Below are positions 10,226 through 21,208 of a stretch of DNA of 64,000 nt, piece by piece. The notes beneath the pieces were generated by a model. That model had not been told where the DNA came from. It ran no database searches and saw only the letters and a list, made by a program, of their open reading frames with translations. The position numbers were made by a program, and so were the translations under genes. Position 1 is the first letter of the stretch. The number at the start of each line of letters is the position of its first letter. Source of the stretch: Pseudoips prasinana (lineage: Eukaryota; Arthropoda; Insecta; Lepidoptera; Nolidae); assembly GCA_951640165.1 (NCBI GenBank), contig OX621251.1, positions 30,280,893 through 30,344,892 of the forward strand, written 5' to 3'.

Positions 10226-11135
10226 AGTCCTGGTGAGAGTATGTTTATCAGAGCTCATCCGAGGAAACTGTTACAGGCGTGGGCTATATGGCAATGGGGT
10301 GCTTACGACCGAGTAGGCCGTATGCTTGTTCGCCGACTTGGACTCTCAATAACTAACCTAATCGTTAGAAAAACCCTGACTCCAACTATAATTACATCAT
10401 TTTAGAAAAGAGTTGTTACTCTTACACTGCGGGTCCGATAATAACAAAACATAGCTAAGAACCACAGCAAGGAAACTGGCTTGCAAATGAAAAAAAACAG
10501 CATCGAAATCGGTCGATCCGTTTGGGAGCTACGATGCCACAGACAGACACAAACAGACAGACATCGATTGCAAACTTATAATGCCCCTCTTTTTGCGTCG
10601 GGGGTTAATAAAAGACCACATGCGCATGAGCACGACACAAGGAAATAATGTAATAGGCCCTGTTCAGTACTTTTTGCCGCTGACTCTACAGTATTTATGT
10701 ATGTATGTAAATATACTTTTCAAGCCAAGCCCCTTCTCGCCACATAACTTAGTAGCTTCAGCAGAACCGATAGGCATATTTAATGATTTGTTTTGTATAA
10801 ATTGTATCTGTTATCTCTACCAGATCGGTAAACATATCCTTGGTGTCATGGGCATATGAGGGATATTGAAAACTTATTTGCTCACTGGTCACTTGGATAA
10901 AATACACTACAGCCAGTACGTTTTTCACGAATCTGGAGAAGATGAAATGCACAAATTTAAACTCTAGAACGTAGCATAATGATTGGTAAAACTTAGGACG
11001 CCATGACGACAGTCACCATATCGAAGCGTTCTTAGCCCGTCATGAGCTCGAATACGTTCTTTTTTTTATATAAAATTGTGACATTATTTACATACAGATA
11101 TTCTTACGTTTTGTTTCTTGCAAATTAGGAATCAG
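10226..11135. other. Intron sequence, old degraded repeats only
   Basis: Contains a short piece of the ACAGACAGACACAAACAGACAGACAT type (10535-10565) that often marks degraded lepidopteran repeats. No coding potential was recognised; the open frames at 10581-10952 look like chance. Confidence 0.4.
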
Positions 11136-11138
11136 AGA

Positions 11139-11330
11139 CGGGCCGGTTGGTGTGGTTGGTAGATGCATGCCTTTCACACCTCAGGTCGTGGGTTCGATTC
11201 CCACAGTTATTACTTGTATAGATAATTACACTCAGACTCAGGACAGGACAGGGAACAGACATGTTCATGCACACATATGTACAACGTGTAACAGAAAGTG
11301 TGAACGTAACATAAGGGGGTTATAGGGTAT
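11139..11330 (+). repeat. tRNA-headed SINE, S2-like with a divergent tail
   Basis: GGGCCGGTTGGTGTGGTTGG head, B box GGGTTCGATTCCC at about 11191, then CACTCAGACTCAGGACA and a different 3' end including ACAACGTGTAACAGAAAGTG. The same tail occurs in reverse at 13580-13630. Confidence 0.7.
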
Positions 11331-11857
11331 CAGGACGGCTACCTATGGACGAAACTTCAAACAGAAATAATCATTTTTTATTCAACTAGTTATTTATTTT
11401 TCTATCGACAACCTAAATCAACAAGTAAGATTACCGATTATGAACAACACTAAAAACTCAGCCGCAAGGGTAATGAACCTTACCGCGAACTCTTTGGGTA
11501 CCTACTACTTGGACTGTAAATAAAAAGTGTGGTTCTGTACAGTCACATAATTTATTACACGTGTTTATTTTAAGATTCAATCAAATATTTAACTGAATTG
11601 TTGCTCTAATTTTTAAAGGTTCCCTGTGAATCATTCATACAAATTTGATAACAGGGAAAAATCACTTAATTTAATTTAAATTGATATTCCGCAAGATGTT
11701 GGATCTAGGAGAAATAAATAATTTAATTGACTTATGTAACTGCAGATATTTTTTTGCGGTAATAGTAAGAATATTAAATTTTTCTTTCAGTATGTGAGTT
11801 TAATCTGGCCGGAAACGAATAGGTACTTAATTTTTAATACAAACTATACAAACTAAC

Positions 11858-12115
11858 CAGATAAACACACGCGGTACGATGATAAATTACGAAAAAATAT
11901 GAATAATGTACTAGGCCCATATGAACATTAGGGACATTTCGAATTCCGTCCTGATTTTGTCGCAAGTAACTCTAATACGGCGGCGAATACAAAGGATTGA
12001 TGTAGGTAAATAATAAATGGTTAAATATTTTTTTATATTCATCAAAGCGGGCGCCGCGCGTGGCGGCATCTTTGAGAGACTCAAAGATGCCGCCACCGCG
12101 CGCCGCGCCATTTGA
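11858..12115 (+). repeat. Repeat unit with GC-rich terminal hairpin, copy 1
   Basis: Shares with 12490-12730 the blocks AATAATGTACTAGG, ATTCCGTCCTGATT and TTGATGTAGGTAAATAATAAA, followed in both copies by a CGCGC-rich stretch. In this copy the end is a strong stem: TGGCGGCATCTTTGAG (12061-12076) pairs perfectly with 12080-12095. Possibly a non-autonomous element with a 3' hairpin; class unknown. Confidence 0.6.
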
Positions 12116-12131
12116 ATGTGTTCGTGTATAA

Positions 12132-12465
12132 CTCATTGGTCTAGCGGTAGCGTGTTCAACTGCAGATAATAAAGTCCTGGGTTCAAATCCCGGGTCGGGC
12201 CAAAAAGTGATTATGGGAATAATGAAGTCCTGGGTTCAATTCCCGGGTCGGGCCAAAAAGTGATTATGGGATTTTTCCGTAAAAAGAAATTTCTCAGTAT
12301 CAGCCCGAAGTCTGGGAGTTGACGATATTACACCCCCATGCCTCGGAGAGCACGTAAAGCCGTCGTTCCTGTGCCTGACCTCTTTCCGGTCGTATCGCTA
12401 GTCGTCCCATCGGATCATGAGAGTGATGGAATAGAAAGTGCAGGGGCACTTTCAATTCCCTGTAA
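12132..12465 (+). repeat. tRNA-derived SINE, family S3, with duplicated B-box segment
   Basis: Head CTCATTGGTCTAGCGGTAGC (A box) and B box GGGTTCAAATCCCGGG. A 53-bp segment that includes the B box is repeated in tandem (12173 and 12226). The body has GACCTCTTTCCGGTCGT, AGAGTGATGGAATAGAAAGT and GGGGCACTTTC. Lies between the two hairpin-repeat units. Confidence 0.85.
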
Positions 12466-12489
12466 CGACATATTAATCATTCATACAAT

Positions 12490-12730
12490 ACATACAAATA
12501 AAAAAATATGAATAATGTACTAGGCTCATATGAACACATTTCAAATTCCGTCCTGATTATATCCAAAGTTACACTAATATGGCGGCAAAATCAAAGAGTT
12601 GATGTAGGTAAATAATAAACGGTTAAATATCTTTTAATATTCATGTAAGCGAGCCGCGCGCGTCGTCGATACCTAGGCGGCTCTTTTGAGTGGACTCAAA
12701 GACGCCGCCAAAGGGGCCGCGTTCGAAGAA
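12490..12730 (+). repeat. Repeat unit with GC-rich end, copy 2
   Basis: Second copy of the unit at 11858-12115 at roughly 80 percent similarity by eye. The terminal hairpin is degraded (CGGCTCTTTTGAGTGGACTCAAAGACGCCG). Confidence 0.55.
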
Positions 12731-13560
12731 AGCCGCCAAATTCATCAAATATTGTGCATTTATTTAAAAATATTAAAATCATCAGTTGTTCGTAAACTGC
12801 TGTCTATTTAGGTCGTGTTTAGTTACTAAATCGTCTAAAATATCGTTTAGTAATGAGTAAAGTGTTCCGCGAAATCCTTAACTATGTCGTTTAGTGATCG
12901 TAATAATTTTGAAAATTTCGTGCATTCATCTATGAAAGAATAGCCTCAGACGTGCACTTTGTGATGATGAGGATTCATCATTCACAGAATTTAAGGCTGT
13001 TTAATTACGAGGAACCTATGTCGTGAAGGGTACAGTGTCGCGATGGAGGCCACGCCTCTTTATAACTAAGAAACATGAAAGCTTTACGATTCTATGAATA
13101 TGTTGTACATGAGAGAGACACGTGTTAGTTGGCAAGTCTTAGAGTTAAGCTTTCGGTGTCGGTGCAGATTTTAGTGAACGTGAAATAATGAAATTTTTCC
13201 ATCAGTACTGAAAACAACTTCAACTAGAAGTTAAACTATAAAAAGATTCTCGTAATGTGTTTGTGTATCACGTACTTATACGATGTAAAGTATCCAATAG
13301 CTATTCAGCAGTGCTATAAATAAAAACATAACTCGAAAATAAAACAAAATATGTGTAGTGAGTGCAATCGGAATCAAACTACCAGGCGTGCATAGAAACA
13401 CAGAGGTATGTCAAACAATTTCTAGCGTAAATCAGAATCAGCTGTGCTGTGTTAGTACGGATGTTCGTTATATCGATAAAAATACTTGTCGATATATTGA
13501 ATGGTATATTATTTTACGATCAAGATTAAAATGATGGTATTTCGGTATGAGATTTTGTGT
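12731..13560. other. Intron sequence without recognised features
   Basis: AT-rich. No open frame over 60 codons, no inverted repeat and no known repeat was recognised. Confidence 0.4.
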
Positions 13561-13665
13561 ATAGGTAGGCTTAAGGAGACCGTATATGCCCCTTAAGTTA
13601 CGTTCACTCTTTCTGTTACACGTTGTATATCTGTCCTGGGGGGTTACCGGCTAAGTAGCCGAACA

Positions 13666-14203
13666 AAAAACGGAACCCTTATAGATTCGTCATGTCTGTG
13701 TGTCTCTCCGGCCGTATGTCACAGCCACTTTTTTCCGTAACTATAAGAGCTGTACTGTTGAAACTTGGTAAGTAGATATATTCTGTGAACCGCATTAAGA
13801 TGTTGACACAAAAATAGAAAAAGAATAATAGTATTGAGGTTTACCCATACATAGAACTGAAACTCAATTTTTTTTTCTCATCGTACCCGTACATTATGGG
13901 AATCTATGGATTAGTCTTCAAAAATGATATTGAGGTCCCTAATATAATTTTAATCTAAACTGAATAGTTTGCGCGAGAGACACTTTCAAAGTGGAAAAAT
14001 GAGTGTCATCCCCCTGTAACTTCTAAAATAAGAGAATAATAAAACTAAAAAAAATATATGATGTATAATTACCATGTAAACTAACAACGAAAATTGGTTT
14101 GAACGAGATCTATTAAGTAGTTTTTTTTAATGCATCATAAATCGTCAACCGCAATTTACCTTTCATTCCTTCATGGGCGAGTCCGACTCGCACTTGGCCG
14201 GTT
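13666..14203 (+). repeat. Dispersed repeat family G, copy 1
   Basis: About 540 bp with TATGTCACAGCCACTTTTTT, TAAGAGCTGTACTGTTGAAA, TGAATAGTTTGCGC and the end CGAGTCCGACTCGCACTTGG. The 3' end contains the short palindrome CGAGTCCGACTCG about a dozen bases from the terminus. Copies at 30440-30968 and, 3' part only, 41480-41536. Confidence 0.75.
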
Positions 14204-14267
14204 TTTAACCTTTATTTATTTGAACGCCGATCACTATCCCGATGTTCGGCGACTTAGCCGGTAGCCC

Positions 14268-14440
14268 CCCAGGACAGATATATGTGTGCATGAACATGTC
14301 TGTTTGTCCTGAGACCGAGTGTAATTATCTATATAAGTATGTATTTACAAAAAAAAAGTAGTATATGTAGCATATCAGTTATCTGGTTTCGATAGCACAA
14401 GCTCTGCTTAGTTTGGGATCACATGAAAAGCAAGCATTTG
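14268..14440 (+). repeat. SINE S2 body, 5' head missing
   Basis: CCAGGACAGATAT, GTGTGCATGAACATG, TATATAAGTATGTATTTAC and TTAGTTTGGGATCA match the 39064-39319 copy. The tRNA head is replaced by the split M1 MITE. Confidence 0.7.
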
Positions 14441-14681
14441 CCATCCACGCCAACAGTCCTGTCTTTTCCAATTAACTGTTATATCGAAGTACCTGCTATG
14501 TGTAAACACGTCGCGCACAATGTAAAAGTCGTTGTACTAAACATAAATACTTGAAACAGGGCGTTCATTTGTTTCCGTTTATTAACAACATACGTATTGT
14601 ATTTAAAATAAATAAACAAGTTCGAAAAAGTTATGCTGGTATGGTATGAATGAAAGGAGATTGACAAAAGAAGTATACCTG

Positions 14682-14906
14682 GGGCTCTACCGGCTAAGTT
14701 GCCGAACATCGATTTGATTTGATCGGTTAAAAATGACTTAATCAATCGTTAAATCCGCTTCAACGTTGACAATCGATTCCGGACCATTTATGACGTCACA
14801 TGTGCTCATGGAAGCCGATTTAACGATTGAGTAAGTCATGTATAACCTTTATTTATTTGAACGCCATTTAAGAAATCGATGTTCGGTGACTTAGCCGGTA
14901 GAGCCC
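14682..14906. mobile_element. PIF/Harbinger-type MITE M1, copy 1
   Basis: GGGCTCTACCGGCTAAGTTG at the left and its inverse at the right, paired for roughly 90 bp per arm. The left flank is CTG; the right flank is CTT, a one-base change from the CTG seen at the other copies. An internal TTTGATTTGA replaces part of the left arm. Confidence 0.8.
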
Positions 14907-15334
14907 CTTGTCTTGTTTGAATGGTACAACTGGAATCGGAAGACCGCGTCGGAGATTGCACGGGAGGGTAAAAAAATATTGACGATTCCACACAAATGTA
15001 ATATGTTTATGGAATAAATAAAATTTGAATTGTCTGAGCAAGTCGCAGATTTTCTCGAGTAAGACCAGGTCAGATATACCCTCATAGGCGAGCATGTATG
15101 AAGAATATAATGAGGATAAACCAGGCAAAGGAGTAATAAAATGCAAGGATCGTGACAAATGGAAACCGCTTTCTTCGCCTACCCTTTGAAATTCTGTAAA
15201 TTCTACCCCTCTGGAAAAAAGCTAGCATGGCGACGAAATCTCATCTCAAATGAGTTTTCTCGGTTATCTGACTGAGTCTTGGCTGCCCAGACAGCCAGAT
15301 CGCCGTGGGTTCGGCCTCACCCAAGACAAATCTT

Positions 15335-15545
15335 TGTGTGATGAGCCATCTGCGCGGGTGCACAAGTGTGTTGCGCAAACACAGGGGCACTTTCTATTCC
15401 ATCACTCTCATAAACCGATGGGACGACTAGTCACACAACCGGAAAGAGGTCAGGTATAGGACTGACGCTTTACGTGCTCTTCGAAGCAGGGGGTGTAATA
15501 CCACCAGCCCCTAGACTTCGGGCTGATACTGAGACATTTTATAAC
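15335..15545 (-). repeat. SINE S3 fragment (3' part)
   Basis: In reverse orientation it shares CACAAGTGTGTTGCGCAAAC, GGGGCACTTTCTATTCCATC, CCGGAAAGAGGT and CTTCGGGCTGATACTGAGA with the copies at 39430 and 45547. The tRNA head is absent. Confidence 0.7.
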
Positions 15546-15779
15546 TTTTATTTAAACCATCTAAGTGAATGTGGGTGACATCATAAACACTCGTGGTGTG
15601 TAATTTCATTCCATTATTGCAACTTGCAGTGTAGGTGTAATAATAAATCATAAGTCATAATGATTTGACAGGGGATTTTTTGTCACATTTAGCACACACT
15701 GTAGGTACATATTTGATAGGTCGGGAAGGAAGTCTTTTCGTGTTTGGTTTACACGAAGTTTTAATGCATTCTCTTTGGT

Positions 15780-16548
15780 GAATGTTACACATTGAAATTA
15801 AACTACTATCTATCCAAAATACAAAATCAGTATGTAGTGTTAATTCCGCTAATTGTCAGTTTAATCATGCCGGGATGCAATTTGCACCGCCCTCCCGTAG
15901 AAAATGTGCACTTGCAAGAAGGACAATATAAAAAGGCAAATTACATGGGCCAGTACGATACCCAACACGTGTTTCAGTCCTCCACGGACCATTATCAAGG
16001 GCTGCTAACTGGTCGAGTGCTCCATTACTTATCTATCCGTTAAATTCCGTTAATATCCGTTAAAAAGTAGTTTAATTGCAACACGGTAAGACTGTAAATC
16101 GCGTGGCCGCGCTTGAACGTCACTGCTCCAGTAACCATGTGCCAGAGTACACAAAGTATGACGAACTCAATACACACTGGCAGACCAAATTTAGGATTCC
16201 CTTGCTAACCCTTTAGTGCAGAGCGCCTACCCCTTGTAGTTGTAATAAAACACACGCCCACTAATAAATCCACTAGACTTTTTTTTAGCACGGAAAATAC
16301 AGATAAGAAATAAAAAACTATTTCGGTGACGACACATTTTTGTACACAGCCGAACTATTTCAACGAATGCATCAATATTTGCAATTTTACGTAATCACGT
16401 TCCGGAAGCTTTCAGTTAAGTTCGTCATACTTTGTGTACTCCGGCGCGTTGTTACTGGAGCAGTGACGTTCAAGCGCAGTCACGCGATAAAGAGTCTTAA
16501 CTACTTTTTAACGGATAGATAGTAGTTTAATTTTAATGGGTAACATTC
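15780..16548. mobile_element. Fold-back DNA element with outer and inner inverted repeats
   Basis: Outer arms: 15780-15815 (GAATGTTACACATTGAAATT onwards to CTATCTATCC) against 16512-16548. Inner arms: 16046-16170 against 16414-16517, about 100 bp with the shared block CGCTTGAACGTCACTGCTCC. The open frame at 15868-16042 (MPGCNLHRPPVENVH) has no recognised family. Class II, non-autonomous by appearance. Confidence 0.7.
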
Positions 16549-16789
16549 GCTTAAACATAAGAAAATACTAACGTCGTAACGTGCGTAATATTAATAAACG
16601 TTCTAGTGATTTTTATCGATATCTTTCATTTAATAACCTAGGTTACTGAGTCGTAGGTGCTCTCGTGGACAAAAAATAAATTGAATCCACGAAAAGCACC
16701 TGCCTAAAATATTGATAGGTGCCTATCGTGGACTAGGCTAGGTGCCATTCGCGCAGGTGCCGTTCAGATGCCCTTGGCGGACTACCTCA

Positions 16790-17485
16790 AAAACTGCATA
16801 TATCTGGCCGGTTGTGATGCCTTTAATAAGATGCCCCGAATATACATTCTCTTTAGTGAAAAAACTGCATAAATTTGGCCGGTTGTGATGCCTTTAATAA
16901 GATGCCCCGAATATACATTATCTTTAGTGAAAAAACTGCATATATCTGGCCGGTTATGATGCCTTTAATAAGGTGCCTCGAATGCATTCTCTGTGGTGAA
17001 AAAACAGTATGTATCTGGCCAGTTGTGATACCTTTAATAAGATGCCCCGAATGCATTCTCTGTGGTGAAAAAACTATATGTATCTGGCCGGTTGTGATAC
17101 CTTTAATAAGATGCCCCGAATGCATTATCTGTGGTGAAAAAACGATATGTATCTGGCCGGTTGTGATACCTTTAATAAGATACCCCGAATGCATTCTCTG
17201 TGGTGAAAAAACGATATGTATCTGGCCGGTTGTGATACCTTTAATAAGGTGCCCCGAAAGCATTCTCTGTAGTGAAAAAACTGTATGTATCTGGCCGGTA
17301 TGATAACTTTAATGAAGTGCCCCGAATGCATTCTTTTTGGTGAAAAAACTGTATGTATCTGGCCGTTTGTGATGCCTTTAATAAAGTGCCCCGAATGCAT
17401 TCTCTTTGGTGAAAAATCTGTATGTATCTGGTCGGTGTGATAACTTTAATAAAGTTCCCTGAATACATTCTCTCTGGTGAATGCC
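16790..17485. repeat. Minisatellite, 10 units of 68-71 bp (mostly 69)
   Basis: TGGCC starts recur at 16805, 16876, 16947, 17016, 17085, 17154, 17223, 17292, 17360 and 17429 (the last as TGGTC). Spacings are 71, 71, 69, 69, 69, 69, 69, 68, 69. The unit core is GGCCGGTTGTGATGCCTTTA, AATAAGATGCCCCGAATGC, ATTCTCTGTGGTGAAAAAAC. Because 69 is divisible by three, both strands stay open for about 140 codons with 23-residue repeats (for example HSGHLIKGITTGQIH on -). These frames are best regarded as by-products. Confidence 0.95.
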
Positions 17486-17489
17486 TCAT

Positions 17490-18001
17490 TGTTCTATAAA
17501 GAGCTCAACCGGAGATAGTGAGGGCCAGTGTTCAAATCCCGGGTTAAGTAAAAAAGTTTAACAATGTTCTTTATCGTGCCTAAGAAAGTTACTAACTGAG
17601 GCCGCCATAGAACTAAGTAAAAAGCCATAGCAAGTTATGCAACTTACGTTATTACACTGACATAATTAATGCGAATTATATTTTGCCAAATTTATCTAAA
17701 TGATTTATCATGGCGGCCGAAGGACGTCCACTGCTGGACGAAGGCCTCCACAAACTACACAATTGCCGGTCTGGCGCTACCTGCATCGAGCGGCTTCCAA
17801 CGAAAAAGTTCTCAACTGACTCTACAAGATCATTGGTTGAACTTATATTAGAATTTTTAAATATACAACATATGAGGGAAAACTTGGCTAATCATAGACC
17901 ATTGTGTTGCACAATTTTTTACCGGACACGGCAATTTTAAAAGTAAATTGTATAGTTTCAAATTAGTATCTTCACCAATCTGTCTGTGCTCAACTTCCAG
18001 T
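17490..18001. other. Intron sequence with SINE and S5 fragments
   Basis: A B-box-like GTTCAAATCCCGGG at 17531 and a CCACTGCTGGACGAAGGCCT block at 17728 are repeat remnants. No coding sequence was recognised. Confidence 0.4.
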
Positions 18002-18207
18002 TACGAAGCTAGACGTGCTTCACTAGTAATAGGTAGATTACTACATTTATGTAAAGGCGAATAAATGAAAAGACAACCGGTCAGTTTAACGTATGAAAGT
18101 ATATTATTAAAATAAATGATCTTATGAGCTAGGTACAAATACAATAATTAGGTTGCACGCGTACACCATATACGGAAAGTTCAATATACACTTAGTCATA
18201 CATCACA
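18002..18207 (-). repeat. Gypsy 3' LTR
   Basis: 206 bp, identical base for base to 23824-24029. In element orientation it starts TGTGATGTATGAC and ends AGCTTCGTA. Identity indicates a recent insertion. Confidence 0.95.
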
Positions 18208-18220
18208 TCATCCCCCTGAT
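18208..18220 (-). promoter_or_regulatory. Gypsy polypurine tract
   Basis: On the - strand CAGGGGGATGA abuts the start of the 3' LTR (TGTGATG), the expected site for plus-strand priming. Confidence 0.65.
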
Positions 18221-18471
18221 TTTGAGAAAAAAAAATAATGGCATTACAATAACATTTTTTTTTTCTTAAAATTAATACACGCATACATATTGCATCATCA
18301 CTCTAACAACTAGTTTCTGAGTACATAAAGACCTAAAGATATTTGATACTCTATTTATATAATAACACATTGTCTAAATCTTAGCATGAATAACATAGCA
18401 ACTTTAAACATAATAATAGATATGCATAACTACTTATAAATGTACACTCTTCACAATAATATTATAACTCG

Positions 18472-20208
18472 TTACATATAAAATGGAATAGTTCTGTTTT
18501 TGTGAACAACATTTTCCTTTCCCTTTTGCATTATTTTAACATTTACGCCTAATTCTTCTATAACCGTAAAAGGACCTAAATATACTTGATCTAATTTTTC
18601 CCTATTTTCATTTCTTAAAAGTAACAAATCTCCAGTATTATAGTTAACTGAATTACATTGTCTGTCATATTTTGTTTTTCTACAAATTTTGGATTGAATT
18701 AAATTATTTCGTGCATCTTCACATGATTTTTGTAGTCTAAATTTTAATTCTTTGGGATAGTCATCAAAATTATATACTGGGTCTACATTTTTCAAAAGGT
18801 TGTTTGGAATGTTACATAATTTGCCAAAAACAAGTTCGAAGGGTGTATATCTAGTTTCAGAATGCACTGTTGTGTTGTACGAAAAACACCAATATTGTAA
18901 CCAGTTGCTCCACATATGAGCCTGGTTATCTGTTTGTATCCTTAAGAAAGCTCCCAAGGCCTTGTGAGAATTTTCTAAAGAACCAATCGACTCATGGTGA
19001 TATGCTGTTGACTGAATACAGTTAATACCCAATAATTGACATGTATCTTTCATGGTTGATGAGATGAATTCACTACCTCTGTCTGTCGCGATTTCGCGTG
19101 GAATACCGTAACGCAGTATAAAATTGTCAACAAAAGCTCGGGCAACTGTTTGAGTTTCTTTATTTATTAACGGGTAAGCTTCTACATATTTTGTAAGTTC
19201 ACATTGAAGAGTCAATATGTAACAATAGTCATTACAATCTTTACTAAGCGGTCCAACCAAATCCAAATATATTTTATCGAATGCTGACGTCGCTGTTGTA
19301 GTTATACACATTGGCTCTCGGGTGTGCTTATGGAACTTTTGTTTTTGACACTGTTCGCACTTTCTAACAAAATTAGCTATGTCACGGTCCATTCCTGTCC
19401 AGTAATAAAGTCTTTTAATGTTATTAGTCATCCTTCGAATACCAGCATGGCCACTGCTGGGTAAAATATGGTAATCATTCAAAATAACTTTACGATCGTC
19501 TTTATTTTCTACTCTACTCACTCCTTTAATAATACATAATCGTGGACCTTCCCACTTTTTCATTTTCGTAATAATACGTGCTAACTCGGTAATTATTTCT
19601 TTATTGTCATTATTTCTAATTATGCATAATTCTTTTATATCATTTTGTTTACATATCTGCTCTAACTCTCTCACGAACAAATCTCGTTTGAAACATGATC
19701 GAGAGCTTCGATTTACCGATATTAATGACAATGACGGTGAATATATTAGGTACCTATTTCTACTATAACAATTATCGGTTTGTTTATTATGTATGTGTAA
19801 ACATTTTTCATCAAAGTTTAACTCTGTAAAATGATATGGTTTTTTAAAAATTTCCGCAACTCTTGGTTGATCAGACCGATCATTGCCGGAACTCTTATCA
19901 GTCAATACATTTTCATTTTTCTCTTCTTCCATTCTTCTATATTGCGCTCTAGTCATGACCCCTATCACACACTCATACATGCTCTTCAACTCTTCACTCG
20001 TCAATTCAATCCTAGATAGTGCATCTGCAGCTGCATTATCTTTTCCTTTCATATATTCTACTACAAAATCATATTCCTCCAGACATAATCGAAACTTTGT
20101 TAACCTACTGGAAGGGTCGCGCATGTTAAATAAATAAATCAACGGTTTATGATCCGTGATAACCCTAAACCGGCGTCCATATAAATAAGGGCGAAAGTAC
20201 TTAACAGC
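18472..20208 (-). pseudogene. Gypsy pol, RNase H C-terminus and integrase
   Basis: Open from just after the TGA at 20209 to a stop at 18472. RNase H end: VITDHKPLIYLF and DNAAADALSRI. Integrase: HHCC zinc-binding region (YHILPSSGHAG then CEQCQ), the DDE core (KIYLDLVG, ATDRGSEFIS, SLENSHKAL), and a C-terminal GPFTVIEELG strand. No internal breaks. It cannot be made as one protein with RT without reading through the TGA. Confidence 0.88.
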
Positions 20209-21195
20209 TCAAACTATCGCCAAAAGCTCTTTCTCAATTATCGGATAGTTACGCTCCGCTTTGTTTAGTGGGCGACTAGCATATGCTATCGGTTTTTTGT
20301 CTCCATTTGCTAGCACACACCCAATCGAAAACCCCGATGAATCGGTATTCAAAATAAATTCATTTTCCTTTGAAAAATTTGGATATTGTAATAATGGAGG
20401 ACTAATTAACGCTTTTTTCAATGTCTCGAACGCATGTAAACATTCCTTACTCCAATTAAATTCTATATATTTTTTTGTCAAGTTCGTTAAAGGTAATGTA
20501 ATTTTAGCAAAATTCGGAATAAATTTCCGATAATAATTTGCAAATGCAACGAATCTACGGACCTCGTCTGCATTTTTCGGAATCGGATAATTTTGTAAAA
20601 CTTTAACTTTATTTTCATCTGGCTTTATACCCTCTGGTGTTACCACGTGACCTAAATACAAAAGTTCCTTCTTCAAAAATGTACACTTTAATGGATTTAA
20701 CTTCAAATTTACGTCTCGAAGCCTTGTAAAAACGTCAATTAGGTTTTTATTATGTGTTTGCAAATTTCTACTCATTATTATTATGTCATCTAAATAGACA
20801 ATGCACTTTTCGTAATTTAAACCCGATAGTGCTACAGTCATCGCTCTAGTAAACGCACTCGGACTTAATTTTAAGCCCATAGGAAGGCGTTTCATTTGAT
20901 ATACCTTGTCAGCTAAAAATGCAGTGTATTTACGACTCTCTGGGTCTAATTTAATTTGGTAATAGCCTTGATTAAGGTCTAAATGGCTGAAATACATAGC
21001 CCCTGACAAAGAATCCAAAATTTCGGTTATGTTTGGTAGTGGAAAATTATCATTTTGTATGCACTCATTCAATCCCCTATAATCAATCACAACACGCCAC
21101 TTTTTTTCACCCCTAGCATCAGTCTTTTTCGGAACAATCAGTAAAGGGCTCGACCATTCAGACGTCGACTCCTCTATAATGTCATTTTCCAACAT
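20209..21195 (-). pseudogene. Gypsy pol, reverse transcriptase and start of RNase H
   Basis: 328 codons. RT landmarks: WSSPLLIVPKK, WRVVIDYRGLNE, SHLDLNQGYYQI, LPMGLKLSPSAF, and the catalytic YLDD (IVYLDDIII), all present. RNase H begins with the NTDSSGFSIGCVL strand and AYASRPLNKAERNYP. A TGA at 20209-20211 interrupts RNase H right after KELLAIV, where the family usually has tryptophan. The frame resumes immediately on the other side. Confidence 0.88.
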
Positions 21196-21208
21196 TTGTT
21201 TTATTTGT

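Larger units (their letters stand above)
13565..14460. mobile_element. Nested composite: SINE tail / split MITE M1 / repeat G / SINE S2
   Basis: In order: reverse SINE tail (13565-13638), left end of an M1 MITE (TTACCGGCTAAGTAGCCGAAC, 13639-13665), a full repeat-G unit (about 13666-14203), the right end of M1 (ACCTTTATTTATTTGAACGC to GACTTAGCCGGTAG, 14206-14264), then SINE S2 in forward orientation (14268-14440). So repeat G sits inside M1 and M1 sits at a SINE junction. Confidence 0.65.

Noticed and set aside
12132..12205. tRNA gene candidate (A and B boxes)
   Set aside because: The sequence continues into an S3 SINE body found in several copies, and no cloverleaf with a proper acceptor stem could be drawn. 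The same applies to the B boxes at 11191, 31202, 39101, 45592 and 56845.
16853..17400. Open frames of 90-142 codons on both strands with 23-residue repeats
   Set aside because: They arise because the minisatellite period is 69 bp. Both strands are open and no start context, splice link or family match supports a protein.
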